64,000 bases of DNA from Hyphomonas adhaerens MHS-3. GTDB taxonomy: Bacteria; Pseudomonadota; Alphaproteobacteria; Caulobacterales; Hyphomonadaceae. The stretch lies in NCBI RefSeq assembly GCF_000685235.1, contig NZ_ARYH01000001.1, forward strand, positions 496,001 to 560,000, written 5' to 3'. The notes beneath the pieces are model-generated. The model was not told the DNA's origin, searched no databases, and worked only from the letters and a program-made list of their open reading frames with translations. A program made the translations under genes and the position numbers. Of the stretch, positions 38,518 through 46,035 are shown piece by piece (position 1 is the stretch's first letter; each line of letters begins with the position of its first letter).

Positions 38518-39276
38518 TTATTTGTTCTGGCGTTCCTTCACGCCTTCCTCGTCGGCGAGGGCGCGGTCTTCCTCGTTGAACTCGATCTCCGCCTCCTCGC
38601 CCTTGCCATAGGCGCGGGATTTCTTGGCGAGGGCCGACATGCTGTCCTGCATGCTGCCCTGGCCGACGGCCATGGTCTTGCGGGCATCCATGCCAACGCT
38701 TTCGGCATCGTCAAAGCTGGCGAATTCGGCGCCGAGGAAGACAACTTCCCAGCCTTTCGCCTCTGCCCGCGCCAGCGCTGCCTTGGCGCCGTCTTTCGTC
38801 AGTTCACGGGAGGAATTCTCGCGTCCGTCGGTCATGATCACGATCACGGCCTTTTCCGGCTTGTCGGCTTCGGCAAGGTTCACCATGCGGCCGATCGCGT
38901 CGAACAGGGGCGTCATGCCGCGCGGATTGGCCTCGTCATTGGTGACGTCGTTCCAGTCTTCGGCCTTCACGCCTTTGCGCAACACGTCGAATTGCATGCC
39001 GTCCTGGTAGTCGAAGACGGCGAGCGTGACATCGGTCTCGATATCCTCGCCATCCACCTCGCCTTCGTCGGCCTCGCCGACACTTGCGGCATAGGCATTG
39101 ACGGAGCCAAGCGCCTCGTCCCAGATGTCGGACATGGAGCCTGTCCGGTCGAGCAGGATATAGGAATGTACCGCCCCCGGATCTTCTGGTGGTTCAGGCA
39201 GGACCTTGGCACTGGCCGTCCCTGCCAGCGCAATCGCAGCCGCGCCGAGTGTGAGTTTTGCGATGAAGGATTTCAT
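38518..39276 (-). CDS. secreted VWA-domain protein
   Basis: This is a 252-residue protein with a Sec signal peptide cleaved after ASA near residue 23, followed by one von Willebrand factor A domain. The MIDAS metal site is visible as Asp43-x-Thr-x-Ser47 in LLDRTGSMS, with the later MTPLFDAIG and MTDGREN segments. The tail is highly charged (KGEEAEIEFNEEDRALADEEG). VWA domains mediate metal-dependent protein contacts; the partner is unknown. The ancestral-type bacterial VWA proteins are often periplasmic. Confidence 0.84.
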   Translation of the reverse strand: MKSFIAKLTLGAAAIALAGTASAKVLPEPPEDPGAVHSYILLDRTGSMSDIWDEALGSVNAYAASVGEADEGEVDGEDIETDVTLAVFDYQDGMQFDVLRKGVKAEDWNDVTNDEANPRGMTPLFDAIGRMVNLAEADKPEKAVIVIMTDGRENSSRELTKDGAKAALARAEAKGWEVVFLGAEFASFDDAESVGMDARKTMAVGQGSMQDSMSALAKKSRAYGKGEEAEIEFNEEDRALADEEGVKERQNK

Positions 39277-39419
39277 CTGGGCGTCCCTTCCAGTTCTTGT
39301 GACCAGTTTTGTGACCGGAACAGCCGGCCCCTGTGCGTCTCAAGCCCCCACGGCCCGATTAAGCAAAAGGATCGGCCCGGATTGGGGCGCGTTCGTGGCG
39401 GCTTGTTGCCGTTTGGAAG

Positions 39420-39449
39420 GTAAAAGGCCCGCCAGCGAACCGGCGGGCC
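39420..39449 (-). terminator. terminator-like hairpin on the minus strand with no obvious gene
   Basis: The stem GGCCCGCC / GGCGGGCC with loop GGTTCGCT is followed on the minus strand by TTTTACC. No minus-strand gene that I can support ends here: the nearest is the VWA gene starting further along at 39276. It lies in the 296-base gap 39277-39572, in which I see no other feature. Confidence 0.6.
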
Positions 39450-39572
39450 GCCCAGTCTGAACAGGCGTTCAGTTTCGGCGTGTTTCTTCCGTATGAAGAT
39501 GCCAACGACCTTGCGTTTCTGAATATCGGCATGCCGCTTAACATCTGCACCGGTCGAGGTATGAGTGTCTGA

Positions 39573-40100
39573 ATGGACATGTCGGACACCAATCTGGTTT
39601 TGATCAGCGGCCCTGTGGGGGTCGGCAAGACGACATTGGGTGAAGAACTGAGCGGAACACTCGAGTCCGCAGGGGTCGCACACACCTTTGTCGACCTCGA
39701 CGGCCTGTCCAAAACCTATCCCCGCCCGGAGGATGACCGGTTTGGCGAGAAAATCGCGCTGAAAAACCTTGGCGCCATCTGGACCCATGCATTCGAACAG
39801 GGCGTCAGAAACCTCATCGTCGCCCGCGTCATTGAAACGCGTGAAGGGGCAAAACGCATTGAACAGGCTGTCGGGGCCAGGCGAAGCGTGGTGATCGAGC
39901 TCGGGGCGTCAGATGAGACGCTTCTTGGCCGGGTCCGGAAAAGGGAAATCGGAACGGGCCGCGCATGGCATGAGCGCCGGGCGCTTGAGCTGTCAGGCCT
40001 CCTGAAGCGATCCGGTATTGCAGACGTCTCCGTCGATACGGACCGCAAGTCTGTTCAGACGATCGCGAATGACCTTCATCAGCAGATCGCCTGGCTTTAG
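39573..40100 (+). CDS. small P-loop NTPase/kinase-like protein
   Basis: This is a 175-residue nucleotide-binding protein with Walker A GPVGVGKTT at about residues 13-21, a D-LDGLS segment and an R-rich lid region (LGRVRKREIGTGRAWHERRA). The layout resembles AAA/zeta-like or shikimate-kinase-like small kinases, but the phosphate acceptor is unknown. The start could be ATG 39573 or ATG 39579. It appears to be a single-gene unit. Confidence 0.78.
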   Translation: MDMSDTNLVLISGPVGVGKTTLGEELSGTLESAGVAHTFVDLDGLSKTYPRPEDDRFGEKIALKNLGAIWTHAFEQGVRNLIVARVIETREGAKRIEQAVGARRSVVIELGASDETLLGRVRKREIGTGRAWHERRALELSGLLKRSGIADVSVDTDRKSVQTIANDLHQQIAWL

Positions 40101-40109
40101 ATATGTATC

Positions 40110-40136
40110 AGACTGAAATTCAGTTTCGGTCTTTAT
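40110..40136 (+). terminator. weak terminator-like hairpin after the P-loop gene
   Basis: AGACTGAAA pairs with TTTCGGTCT, including one T-G pair, around TTCAG and is followed by TTAT. It is close behind the stop at 40100. Confidence 0.4.
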
Positions 40137-40191
40137 AGGGTCTATAGACGGTCCATAGACGGTGTTTGTGAGTGTGTTCGCGGGACGCCCG

Positions 40192-41085
40192 TCAGGCGAA
40201 TTGCGGCGCGATGCGCAGGTTCCGCACCCAGCCGATTTTCTCCATGGCGAGCAGGATCGTGCCATTGTAATCGACGATGCGGTTCCACACGCCCTTGCGC
40301 GGCCGGTGCAGCGCACTGGTCGGCTGGCTGTGGTGATGGTCGTGGAAGGCTTCGCCGCCTGTCAGCAGACCGATCAGATGGTCGGCCCAGACCGGCGTCT
40401 TCAGGTGGCCCAGCACATTGATGCCGTAGACGGTCGCGTGAAACTGGATGGCCCGGCCGATCACGACACTGGCATGCAGCAGCGCGGTCAGCACCAGTGA
40501 CCCGCCCGCCGCCCAGACGATCAGATAGATCGCCGCCGGGATGACGAGGTGCACGACGAGACTGATTTCATTGTAGAAACGGTCCATCCACACGATGACC
40601 GGCTGGTTCTTCAGCCACATGGCCAGCGGGCGTTCCATGTCTTTCTTGTCGCGCCACAGGATCCAGCCGACCCAGGCCCAGCGCTTGGATTCGAACGGGT
40701 TGTGCGGATCGCCCGGCTTGTCGGAGAACCGGTGATGCTGGGAGTGATAGTTCACCCAGTCTTTCACATTGCCCTGCATGGCGATGACCAGATTGATCAT
40801 GGTCAGCACCTGCCCCGGCACGGCGAGCTCCCCCGCCCTGTGCTGCAGGATGCGGTGCAGCGGGCCGATGCCGGCATTGCAGACGAAAATCGTGAACGCG
40901 ATCACGGCAAACGCGATCAGCATGTACCACCAGTGAAAGGTGAGATGGCTGAGGAAGATGCCCAGCAGGACCATGGTGACGAACAGCGCAACGCCCAGAA
41001 CGGGATACCCGAAAGCCGAAAAGAAGCTGGCATAATTGAACGTTTTCCAGGTCTTCGGAATCGCCAGGGAGCGCGGCAGTGTCAT
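40192..41085 (-). CDS. acyl-CoA/fatty-acid desaturase
   Basis: This is a membrane di-iron desaturase of 297 residues that introduces a double bond into fatty acyl chains, probably for membrane fluidity. The histidine boxes are visible: HRILQHR near residue 77, HSQHHRFSD near 115 and GGEAFHDHHH near 253. Four hydrophobic helices are arranged in two pairs between boxes. It belongs to the delta-9-type acyl-lipid/acyl-CoA desaturases. It is divergent from the zinc-finger membrane protein with 255 bases between the two starts. Confidence 0.9.
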   Translation of the reverse strand: MTLPRSLAIPKTWKTFNYASFFSAFGYPVLGVALFVTMVLLGIFLSHLTFHWWYMLIAFAVIAFTIFVCNAGIGPLHRILQHRAGELAVPGQVLTMINLVIAMQGNVKDWVNYHSQHHRFSDKPGDPHNPFESKRWAWVGWILWRDKKDMERPLAMWLKNQPVIVWMDRFYNEISLVVHLVIPAAIYLIVWAAGGSLVLTALLHASVVIGRAIQFHATVYGINVLGHLKTPVWADHLIGLLTGGEAFHDHHHSQPTSALHRPRKGVWNRIVDYNGTILLAMEKIGWVRNLRIAPQFA

Positions 41086-41308
41086 TCAGTTCCTCCAGAT
41101 GTCATGCGGCCCCCATCCGGATCGCTATCCGGACAATAGAGGACCTTCACATTCTTAAAGAGTCCCCCGCCGCCGTAAAGCTGAAACAGGCGTCACGTAT
41201 GCGTTATTGTGCCCGCGGCGCCACCAGGTTCCCGGCGCAGTCGGCACGGGTGACAGACGGGGGTGACTGCAGCGTGGCCTTTCGGATAGACAAACCCTGT
41301 GCCGGGCG

Positions 41309-41327
41309 CGTTCGCGTCTTGCGAACG
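41309..41327 (+). promoter_or_regulatory. hairpin just upstream of the zinc-finger membrane protein start
   Basis: CGTTCGC and GCGAACG pair perfectly around GTCTT, 13 bases before the ATG and next to the GGGG ribosome-site region. It could modulate translation initiation. The rest of the 41086-41340 gap shows nothing I can name. Confidence 0.4.
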
Positions 41328-41340
41328 GGGTCAGAACTTC

Positions 41341-42531
41341 ATGGCGGATGAGCGTCTCCTGCAGGCGATCCAGCAGCTTGAGGAACTCGGTGTCGACTTC
41401 GAGTCGAGCCAGGACGAAAGCGAAGTCCGCACGCTGTGCGACCTGACCCCGGATTGCCGCGAAGGCGGGGAAAACTCGCTGGTCCTGAACCCGAGGCTCG
41501 GGACGTTCTGGTGCCCCAATTGCGAAAGCCATGGCAGCTTCACAGACCTCGTCCGCCTGAAGGAAGAGGTCCGCCGCCAGCGCATCCACGAGATGCAGCC
41601 CCTGCCCCTCGATGCGGAACCGATTCCGGATCAGGACGCCGCCGTCCCGGCTGTCCGACCACCGGTTCAGGATGCCGATTTCGCCCCTGTCCCGCGCAGG
41701 GTGAGCCGCAACCTCGCCAAACAGGAGGCGAAAGTCAGGACGCTCGGCGAGGCAGACCGGCTGGAAGAGCGCTTCCCGCACCTGAAACCGAAGGAAAAGA
41801 AACCCTTCAACGGGGAGAAATTCATCATCTCCCTGCTGGCGCTGGTCTTCCTCATGGCCGGGCTTGCCGCGGCGTCGCTGTCCGGCTTCGCCAATTACCA
41901 GGCCTTCTCCAGCTCGGTGGCCGATCCGTTGCAGTCCCGCATCTGGGGCTGGACCGGCGTGATCGCCGCGGTCATCTCTTTCGGCGGGTTTACCTTCTTC
42001 TACTGGCACACGGCCAATCACCGGATGAAGGAAGGCTGGCGCGCCCTGATCTTCGCCATCGCCGGCATGGGCACATCCATCATCGGCACCGAGCGCTACA
42101 TCGCTGCAAACAATACGGCCGCGGCCGAGGAAGTCGTGCGGGCCGACGCCAATCGCGGCGTGCTGGAATCCCAGATCGCGGACTGGCGGCGCCAGCTGGA
42201 CGGCATCCCGCCGGAGACCCGGTCGGTCGAGGGACTGGAGGCCTATCTCTCCGAAGTGGAACGCGTCGGGCGAACCGAGCAGAAACCCTATCGCGATGCC
42301 CAGAATGAACTCGGGCTCGCCAAACGCCGGGATACGCTTCAGGCCAAGATCGAGGCGGCCAATGCCGAACTGCTCGGCCAGGGCAGCGGCAACCTTTTGA
42401 CCGACGCGCAAACCCGCACCAATCTGCCTTCATGGTTCTTCGCCCTGATGCTGGAGGCTTTCTCCAGCCAGGGTACCTCCATCGGGCTGGTCGCCCTGCT
42501 CATCCTCTATGGACGGCGCCGGAAGACTTAA
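41341..42531 (+). CDS. membrane protein with N-terminal CHC2-like zinc finger
   Basis: This is a 396-residue protein of unrecognised full-length family. Residues 30-75 resemble a DnaG-type CHC2 zinc ribbon: Cys33-x5-Cys39, a SLVLNPRLGTFW strand pair, then Cys58-x2-Cys61 and GSFTDLVRL. A proline-rich linker and basic region follow (about 80-160). Then come three membrane helices (about 161-186, 203-224, 234-252), a coiled-coil-like cytoplasmic or periplasmic region (260-345), and a final helix near 366-390 ending in GRRRKT. The zinc finger in DnaG contacts DNA; here it would be tethered to the membrane. The function is unknown. The ATG at 41341 begins the conserved-looking part. Confidence 0.72.
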   Translation: MADERLLQAIQQLEELGVDFESSQDESEVRTLCDLTPDCREGGENSLVLNPRLGTFWCPNCESHGSFTDLVRLKEEVRRQRIHEMQPLPLDAEPIPDQDAAVPAVRPPVQDADFAPVPRRVSRNLAKQEAKVRTLGEADRLEERFPHLKPKEKKPFNGEKFIISLLALVFLMAGLAAASLSGFANYQAFSSSVADPLQSRIWGWTGVIAAVISFGGFTFFYWHTANHRMKEGWRALIFAIAGMGTSIIGTERYIAANNTAAAEEVVRADANRGVLESQIADWRRQLDGIPPETRSVEGLEAYLSEVERVGRTEQKPYRDAQNELGLAKRRDTLQAKIEAANAELLGQGSGNLLTDAQTRTNLPSWFFALMLEAFSSQGTSIGLVALLILYGRRRKT

Positions 42532-42559
42532 TTCAATTCCTTGTTTTATTAATCATAAT

Positions 42560-42680
42560 TCCCCGTTCCTTTGGAACGGTCGGGAGAGGCCATGCATAAG
42601 CCCTGTGAAGTTCCAATAGCTGGTGCTTCTCCATCTTACCTGCTTAACGGGTCAGTTCAGAAGGAACTGACCCTTTTTTT
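42560..42680 (+). ncRNA. candidate small RNA, about 120 nt
   Basis: The candidate begins after -10-like sequences (42547-42559), opens with a perfect CCGTTCC / GGAACGG hairpin with loop TTT (42563-42579) and ends in a rho-independent terminator. A GGGAGAGG sequence 4 bases before an ATG (42592) could start a short peptide, but that frame runs straight through the terminator, so I favour a noncoding product. It could also be the 3' untranslated region of the preceding gene. No known RNA family is recognised. Confidence 0.45.
42649..42680 (+). terminator. strong rho-independent terminator
   Basis: The perfect 10-bp stem GGGTCAGTTC / GAACTGACCC around AGAAG is followed by seven T. It ends the candidate small RNA or the long 3' end of the zinc-finger membrane protein transcript. 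Confidence 0.92.
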
Positions 42681-42857
42681 GCGCCTGTCCCGAGGGCACC
42701 GGCCGGGAGCAGCCCTGCAACCCGGCTTGGACTTGCATTCGGCGCGCTCCGCCCCATAGTCGCGAACGGGAGGAAGCGCGGCGCGTGCAATGGCAATTGC
42801 AGGTGACGGCAACTTTCCGTCGTGTCTGGACCTGTGACGAGGAGGCGATACGCCCCC

Positions 42858-43391
42858 ATGAACCTGTTTTTCCGGCTCCTGCGGATCATGCTCTGGGCCT
42901 GGTTCGCGAAGACGAAAACTCACATCCTCGATGTGCACACGATCCGCACCGGGGTCTGGATCGGCGACCATGACCCGATGGGGCACATGACCAATTCCAG
43001 ATACGCCTCGATCACCGATCTCGGCATCATGAACTTCATGTTCCGGACCGGTACGATGAAGACATTCCGCAAGCGCGGCTGGATTCCCATCATCCAGCAT
43101 GAAGCGCTGACCTACTTCCACTCGATGAAGTTTCCCCAGAAATTCGAACTGCAGACCCGTATGGTCGGCTGGGACGGAACCTATATGTGTTTCCGGCATA
43201 CATTCGTCTCGAAGGGGCGCACTGTCGCCACCAGCCGCATGATCGCCCGGCTGAAAGGACGCAAAAGGGAGAGGGTAACAGCAGACATGGCACTCGAAGC
43301 ACTGGGCATGCCCATGGACAGCCCGCCCCTGGATAAGCCGTTTCTGGATGCAATCGCTGACCTGAGGGCCGAGCGGGCCTCCCACGCATGA
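42858..43391 (+). CDS. acyl-CoA thioesterase-like hotdog protein
   Basis: This is a 177-residue protein of the 4-hydroxybenzoyl-CoA thioesterase / THEM6-like type. The core WIGDHDPMGHMTNSRYASITDLG supplies the catalytic-type Asp and the helix, and IIQHEALTYFHSMKFPQKFELQTRMVGWDGTYM forms the hotdog sheet. It may cleave acyl-CoAs. The ATG at 42858 follows GAGGAGG. Its stop overlaps the start of the nucleoside hydrolase by 4 bases, so the genes are coupled although the enzymatic link is not obvious. Confidence 0.8.
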   Translation: MNLFFRLLRIMLWAWFAKTKTHILDVHTIRTGVWIGDHDPMGHMTNSRYASITDLGIMNFMFRTGTMKTFRKRGWIPIIQHEALTYFHSMKFPQKFELQTRMVGWDGTYMCFRHTFVSKGRTVATSRMIARLKGRKRERVTADMALEALGMPMDSPPLDKPFLDAIADLRAERASHA

Positions 43392-44311
43392 GCCTGCCCC
43401 TGATCATAGATTGCGATCCCGGCGTTGATGATGCCGTCATGCTGATGATGGCGCTGGCCAGCGATGCCCTGGACGTGCGCGCGATCACGACGGTGGCCGG
43501 AAACGTGCCGCTCCGCCTGACCAGCCGGAACGCCCGCATGATGTGCCAGCTGATGAATCGCGGCGACGTGCCGGTCTATGCGGGTTGCCCCGGCCCCATC
43601 CTGCGCGCGCCGGTGACGGCGGAAGACTTCCACGGCGAAAGCGGGATTGCCGGGCTGGATCCGTTTGAACCGGATATGCCTCTGGAAGACGGCCATGCGG
43701 TGACGTTCCTTGTCGAAACGCTGAAAGCGGCAGCGCCCGGCGAGTACACACTTGTCGTTACCGGCCCGATGACCAACATCGCCGCGGCCCTGACCCTCGA
43801 CCCGTCGATCGCCGAGGGGATTTCCCGCCTCGTCCTGATGGCCGGTGCCGACAGCGCAGGCGGCAACATCACCCCCTTCTCGGAGTTCAATGTCTTCGCA
43901 GACCCCCACGCGGCCGCCATCGTGTTCAGGTCCGGCATCCCGGCCACGGTGATGAGCCTCGACGTCACGCATACGGTCCGCGCAGAACTGCCGCGTATCG
44001 AACGCCTGAAAGCCGTTCCGACCGAGCGCGCCGCCATCATGGTACAACTGCTGGAAGCCGGAAACGAGCTGGAAGGCCGCTGGAAGGAAGGCCGCAAGTC
44101 GCCGATGCACGACCCGTCCACGGTCGCTTTCCTGCTGGCGCCGCACCTGTTCGAAGCGAAAGCAACGACCGTCAGCGTCGTGACGGACGAAGGCGACCGC
44201 TTCGGCCAGACCTGTCTCGCCGAAGCGCCGGGGGGGCCGCATGACTGGGTCACCACCGCAGATGCGGACGGTTTCTTCGACCTCATCGCCTCATTGATGG
44301 AACGCGCATGA
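43388..44311 (+). CDS. inosine-uridine preferring nucleoside hydrolase
   Basis: This is a ribonucleoside hydrolase of 307 residues that splits nucleosides into base and ribose. The calcium-binding N-terminus DCDPGVDDAVM places Asp8, Asp10, Asp14 and Asp15. TGPMTNIAAAL, GGNITPFSEFNVFADPHAA and the late MHDPSTVAF with the active-site His and metal-binding Asp are all present. It overlaps both neighbours by 4 bases and leads directly into ribokinase, a logical next step. Confidence 0.93.
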   Translation: MSLPLIIDCDPGVDDAVMLMMALASDALDVRAITTVAGNVPLRLTSRNARMMCQLMNRGDVPVYAGCPGPILRAPVTAEDFHGESGIAGLDPFEPDMPLEDGHAVTFLVETLKAAAPGEYTLVVTGPMTNIAAALTLDPSIAEGISRLVLMAGADSAGGNITPFSEFNVFADPHAAAIVFRSGIPATVMSLDVTHTVRAELPRIERLKAVPTERAAIMVQLLEAGNELEGRWKEGRKSPMHDPSTVAFLLAPHLFEAKATTVSVVTDEGDRFGQTCLAEAPGGPHDWVTTADADGFFDLIASLMERA

Positions 44312-45159
44312 TCACCATTGTCGGCTCCATCAATCTCGACATCGTGGCCACCGGCCCCGCCCTGCCCCGGCCGGGTGAAACAGTTGGCGGCGCCCGGCTT
44401 GCCCGTCATCCCGGCGGCAAGGGCGCAAACCAGGCGCTGGCCGCCCGGCGCCTCGGCGCGGACGTGCAGCTGGTCGGGGCCGTCGGCGCCGATGATATGG
44501 CCGACGAGGCGCTGAACCTGCTGCAGGCGGGCGGCGTGGACCTCGCCCAGGTGGCTAATGTGAATGGCGAGACGACGGGCGTGGCGCTGATCGCGGTCGA
44601 TGCCACCTCCGGCGAGAACCTGATCGTCGTCTGCCCCGGCGCCAACAATGTGCTGCGTCCGGACGATGTGGCACACCTGCCGATCACCCACATGATGGGC
44701 GTGCTGGAAGTGCCCGTACCGACCCTGCTGGCGGCGGCGCAGAAGGCGACGGGCTTTGTCAGTCTCAATCTTGCCCCCGCCTTGCCCGTCCCTGACGCGC
44801 TCCTCGCCGAAGCGGATCTGATCTGCGTCAACGAAACCGAGGCCGAAGCCTATGGTGACCAGCTGAGCGTATCGGGCGCCTATGTGGCTGTCTCACTCGG
44901 TGCCCAGGGCGCGGTGCTCTACAAGGCCGGTGAGGAAATCGCGCGCGCCGTACCGCCGAAGGTGCAGGTCGTCGACACGGTCGGCGCGGGCGATACGTTC
45001 ACCGCCGCGCTCACTGTCGCGCTGATCGAGGGCATGGCCCCGCAGGACGCGCTTGCTTTCGCGGTGACCGCCGGAGCGCTTGCCTGCACACGGCCTGGCG
45101 CACAGCCCAGCCTGCCGCAGCGCCGTGACGTCGACGCGCTTGCCCTTGGCGGGAAATGA
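44308..45159 (+). CDS. rbsK: ribokinase
   Basis: This is a PfkB-family sugar kinase of 283 residues phosphorylating ribose to ribose-5-phosphate. The N-terminal VGSINLDIVATGPALPRPGETV and HPGGKGANQALAARRLGA motifs bind sugar; the C-terminal VDTVGAGDTFTAAL holds the catalytic Asp. It is slightly shorter than typical RbsK (about 305 residues). It overlaps the nucleoside hydrolase by 4 bases, which supports ribose from nucleosides as its substrate. Confidence 0.92.
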   Translation: MITIVGSINLDIVATGPALPRPGETVGGARLARHPGGKGANQALAARRLGADVQLVGAVGADDMADEALNLLQAGGVDLAQVANVNGETTGVALIAVDATSGENLIVVCPGANNVLRPDDVAHLPITHMMGVLEVPVPTLLAAAQKATGFVSLNLAPALPVPDALLAEADLICVNETEAEAYGDQLSVSGAYVAVSLGAQGAVLYKAGEEIARAVPPKVQVVDTVGAGDTFTAALTVALIEGMAPQDALAFAVTAGALACTRPGAQPSLPQRRDVDALALGGK

Positions 45160-45212
45160 CGGCACCTGTCTGGCAGTCCTTTCCCTGCCCCGTTCCCTGC
45201 CGGAGACCCGCC

Positions 45213-46001
45213 ATGCGCCGCCTGCTGCTCAGCCTCGCCCTTGCCGCCACCATCGCCTCCCCGGCCTTTGCCTGGGGCAAGACCGGCCACCGCGTCGTCG
45301 CTGCCGTGGCGGACGAGTATCTGAGCGACGAGGCCGCTATCGCGGTCGAAGACATCCTCGGAACGGAGAGCATGGCGGAAGCCTCTGACTGGCCGGATTT
45401 CATGCGCTCCGACACGTCGGACTTCTGGCGCCGCGAGGCCAATCCCTGGCACTATGTCACCATCCCGGAAGGCGAGGTCTATGCCGACATCACCCCGCCG
45501 CCGGAGGGGAACGCGATCACGGCGCTGGCGCATTTCCGCGCCATCGCGCTCGACGAGACCCAGCCACTGGAACAGCGCCAGCTCGCGCTCCGCTTCATCA
45601 TCCACCTTGTCGGTGACCTGCAACAGCCGCTGCACGCCGGCAATGGCACAGACCGGGGCGGCAATTCTTTCACCTGCTATTTCTTCGAAGAGCTGACAAA
45701 CCTGCACGAGGTCTGGGACGAGCTGCTGATCAACAATCAGGAGCTGTCCTACACGGAATGGACCGACTGGCTAACCGCAAAGATCACGGCCGAAGACATC
45801 CTCGTCTGGTCTGCCACCACACCCGGCCAATGGGCCGACGAGAGCGCGGCCATCCGTGACCAGATCTATCCGGACAGCCAGATCCTGTCCTACGACTATG
45901 TCTACAAAACCCGCGGCTTCCTGCGCCAGCAGCTGTCAAAAGGCGGCGTGCGCCTGGCGGCGTATCTCAACGAGATGTTTGCGGAGCCGGCCGCCGAGTA
46001 G
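45213..46001 (+). CDS. secreted S1/P1-type nuclease
   Basis: This is a zinc-dependent single-strand nuclease/3'-nucleotidase of 262 residues. The signal peptide ends at AFA, leaving mature N-terminus WGKTGHRVVA, where Trp1 and the His act as zinc ligands. DWPDFMR, NPWHYV, the HLVGDLQQPLHAG zinc box, RGGNSF and NLHEVWDE complete the three-zinc site. It hydrolyses single-stranded DNA or RNA to 5'-mononucleotides outside the cell. CGGAG precedes the ATG at 45213; an in-frame start at 45156 overlaps ribokinase. It completes a scavenging cluster. Confidence 0.92.
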   Translation: MRRLLLSLALAATIASPAFAWGKTGHRVVAAVADEYLSDEAAIAVEDILGTESMAEASDWPDFMRSDTSDFWRREANPWHYVTIPEGEVYADITPPPEGNAITALAHFRAIALDETQPLEQRQLALRFIIHLVGDLQQPLHAGNGTDRGGNSFTCYFFEELTNLHEVWDELLINNQELSYTEWTDWLTAKITAEDILVWSATTPGQWADESAAIRDQIYPDSQILSYDYVYKTRGFLRQQLSKGGVRLAAYLNEMFAEPAAE

Positions 46002-46005
46002 GCTG

Positions 46006-46035
46006 CGCTCGTGCTTCGACTTCGCTCAGCTGGCG
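46006..46035. repeat. short interspersed-type repeat between the nuclease and rpoN stops
   Basis: Read on the minus strand it contains TGAGCGAAGTCGAAGC, resembling a short interspersed repeat seen widely in alphaproteobacterial genomes. The rpoN stop codon (TGA) is the first triplet of this sequence. It fills the 24-base gap between the two convergent stops. Confidence 0.45.

Larger units (their letters stand above)
42532..42857. other. 326-base gap holding an AT-rich RNA-like element
   Basis: The first 150 bases are visibly AT-rich, with -10-like TATTAA and CATAAT, a perfect hairpin and a strong terminator (listed separately). The remaining 180 bases return to high GC and contain no gene I can support; they include the leader of the thioesterase gene. 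Confidence 0.5.

Noticed and set aside
42592-42759. Short frame starting inside the candidate small RNA
   Set aside because: Although GGGAGAGG lies just ahead of its ATG, it reads through a strong terminator and has no recognisable product.
45156-45212. Upstream extension of the S1/P1 nuclease to overlap ribokinase
   Set aside because: The signal peptide and the CGGAG site both point to ATG 45213.
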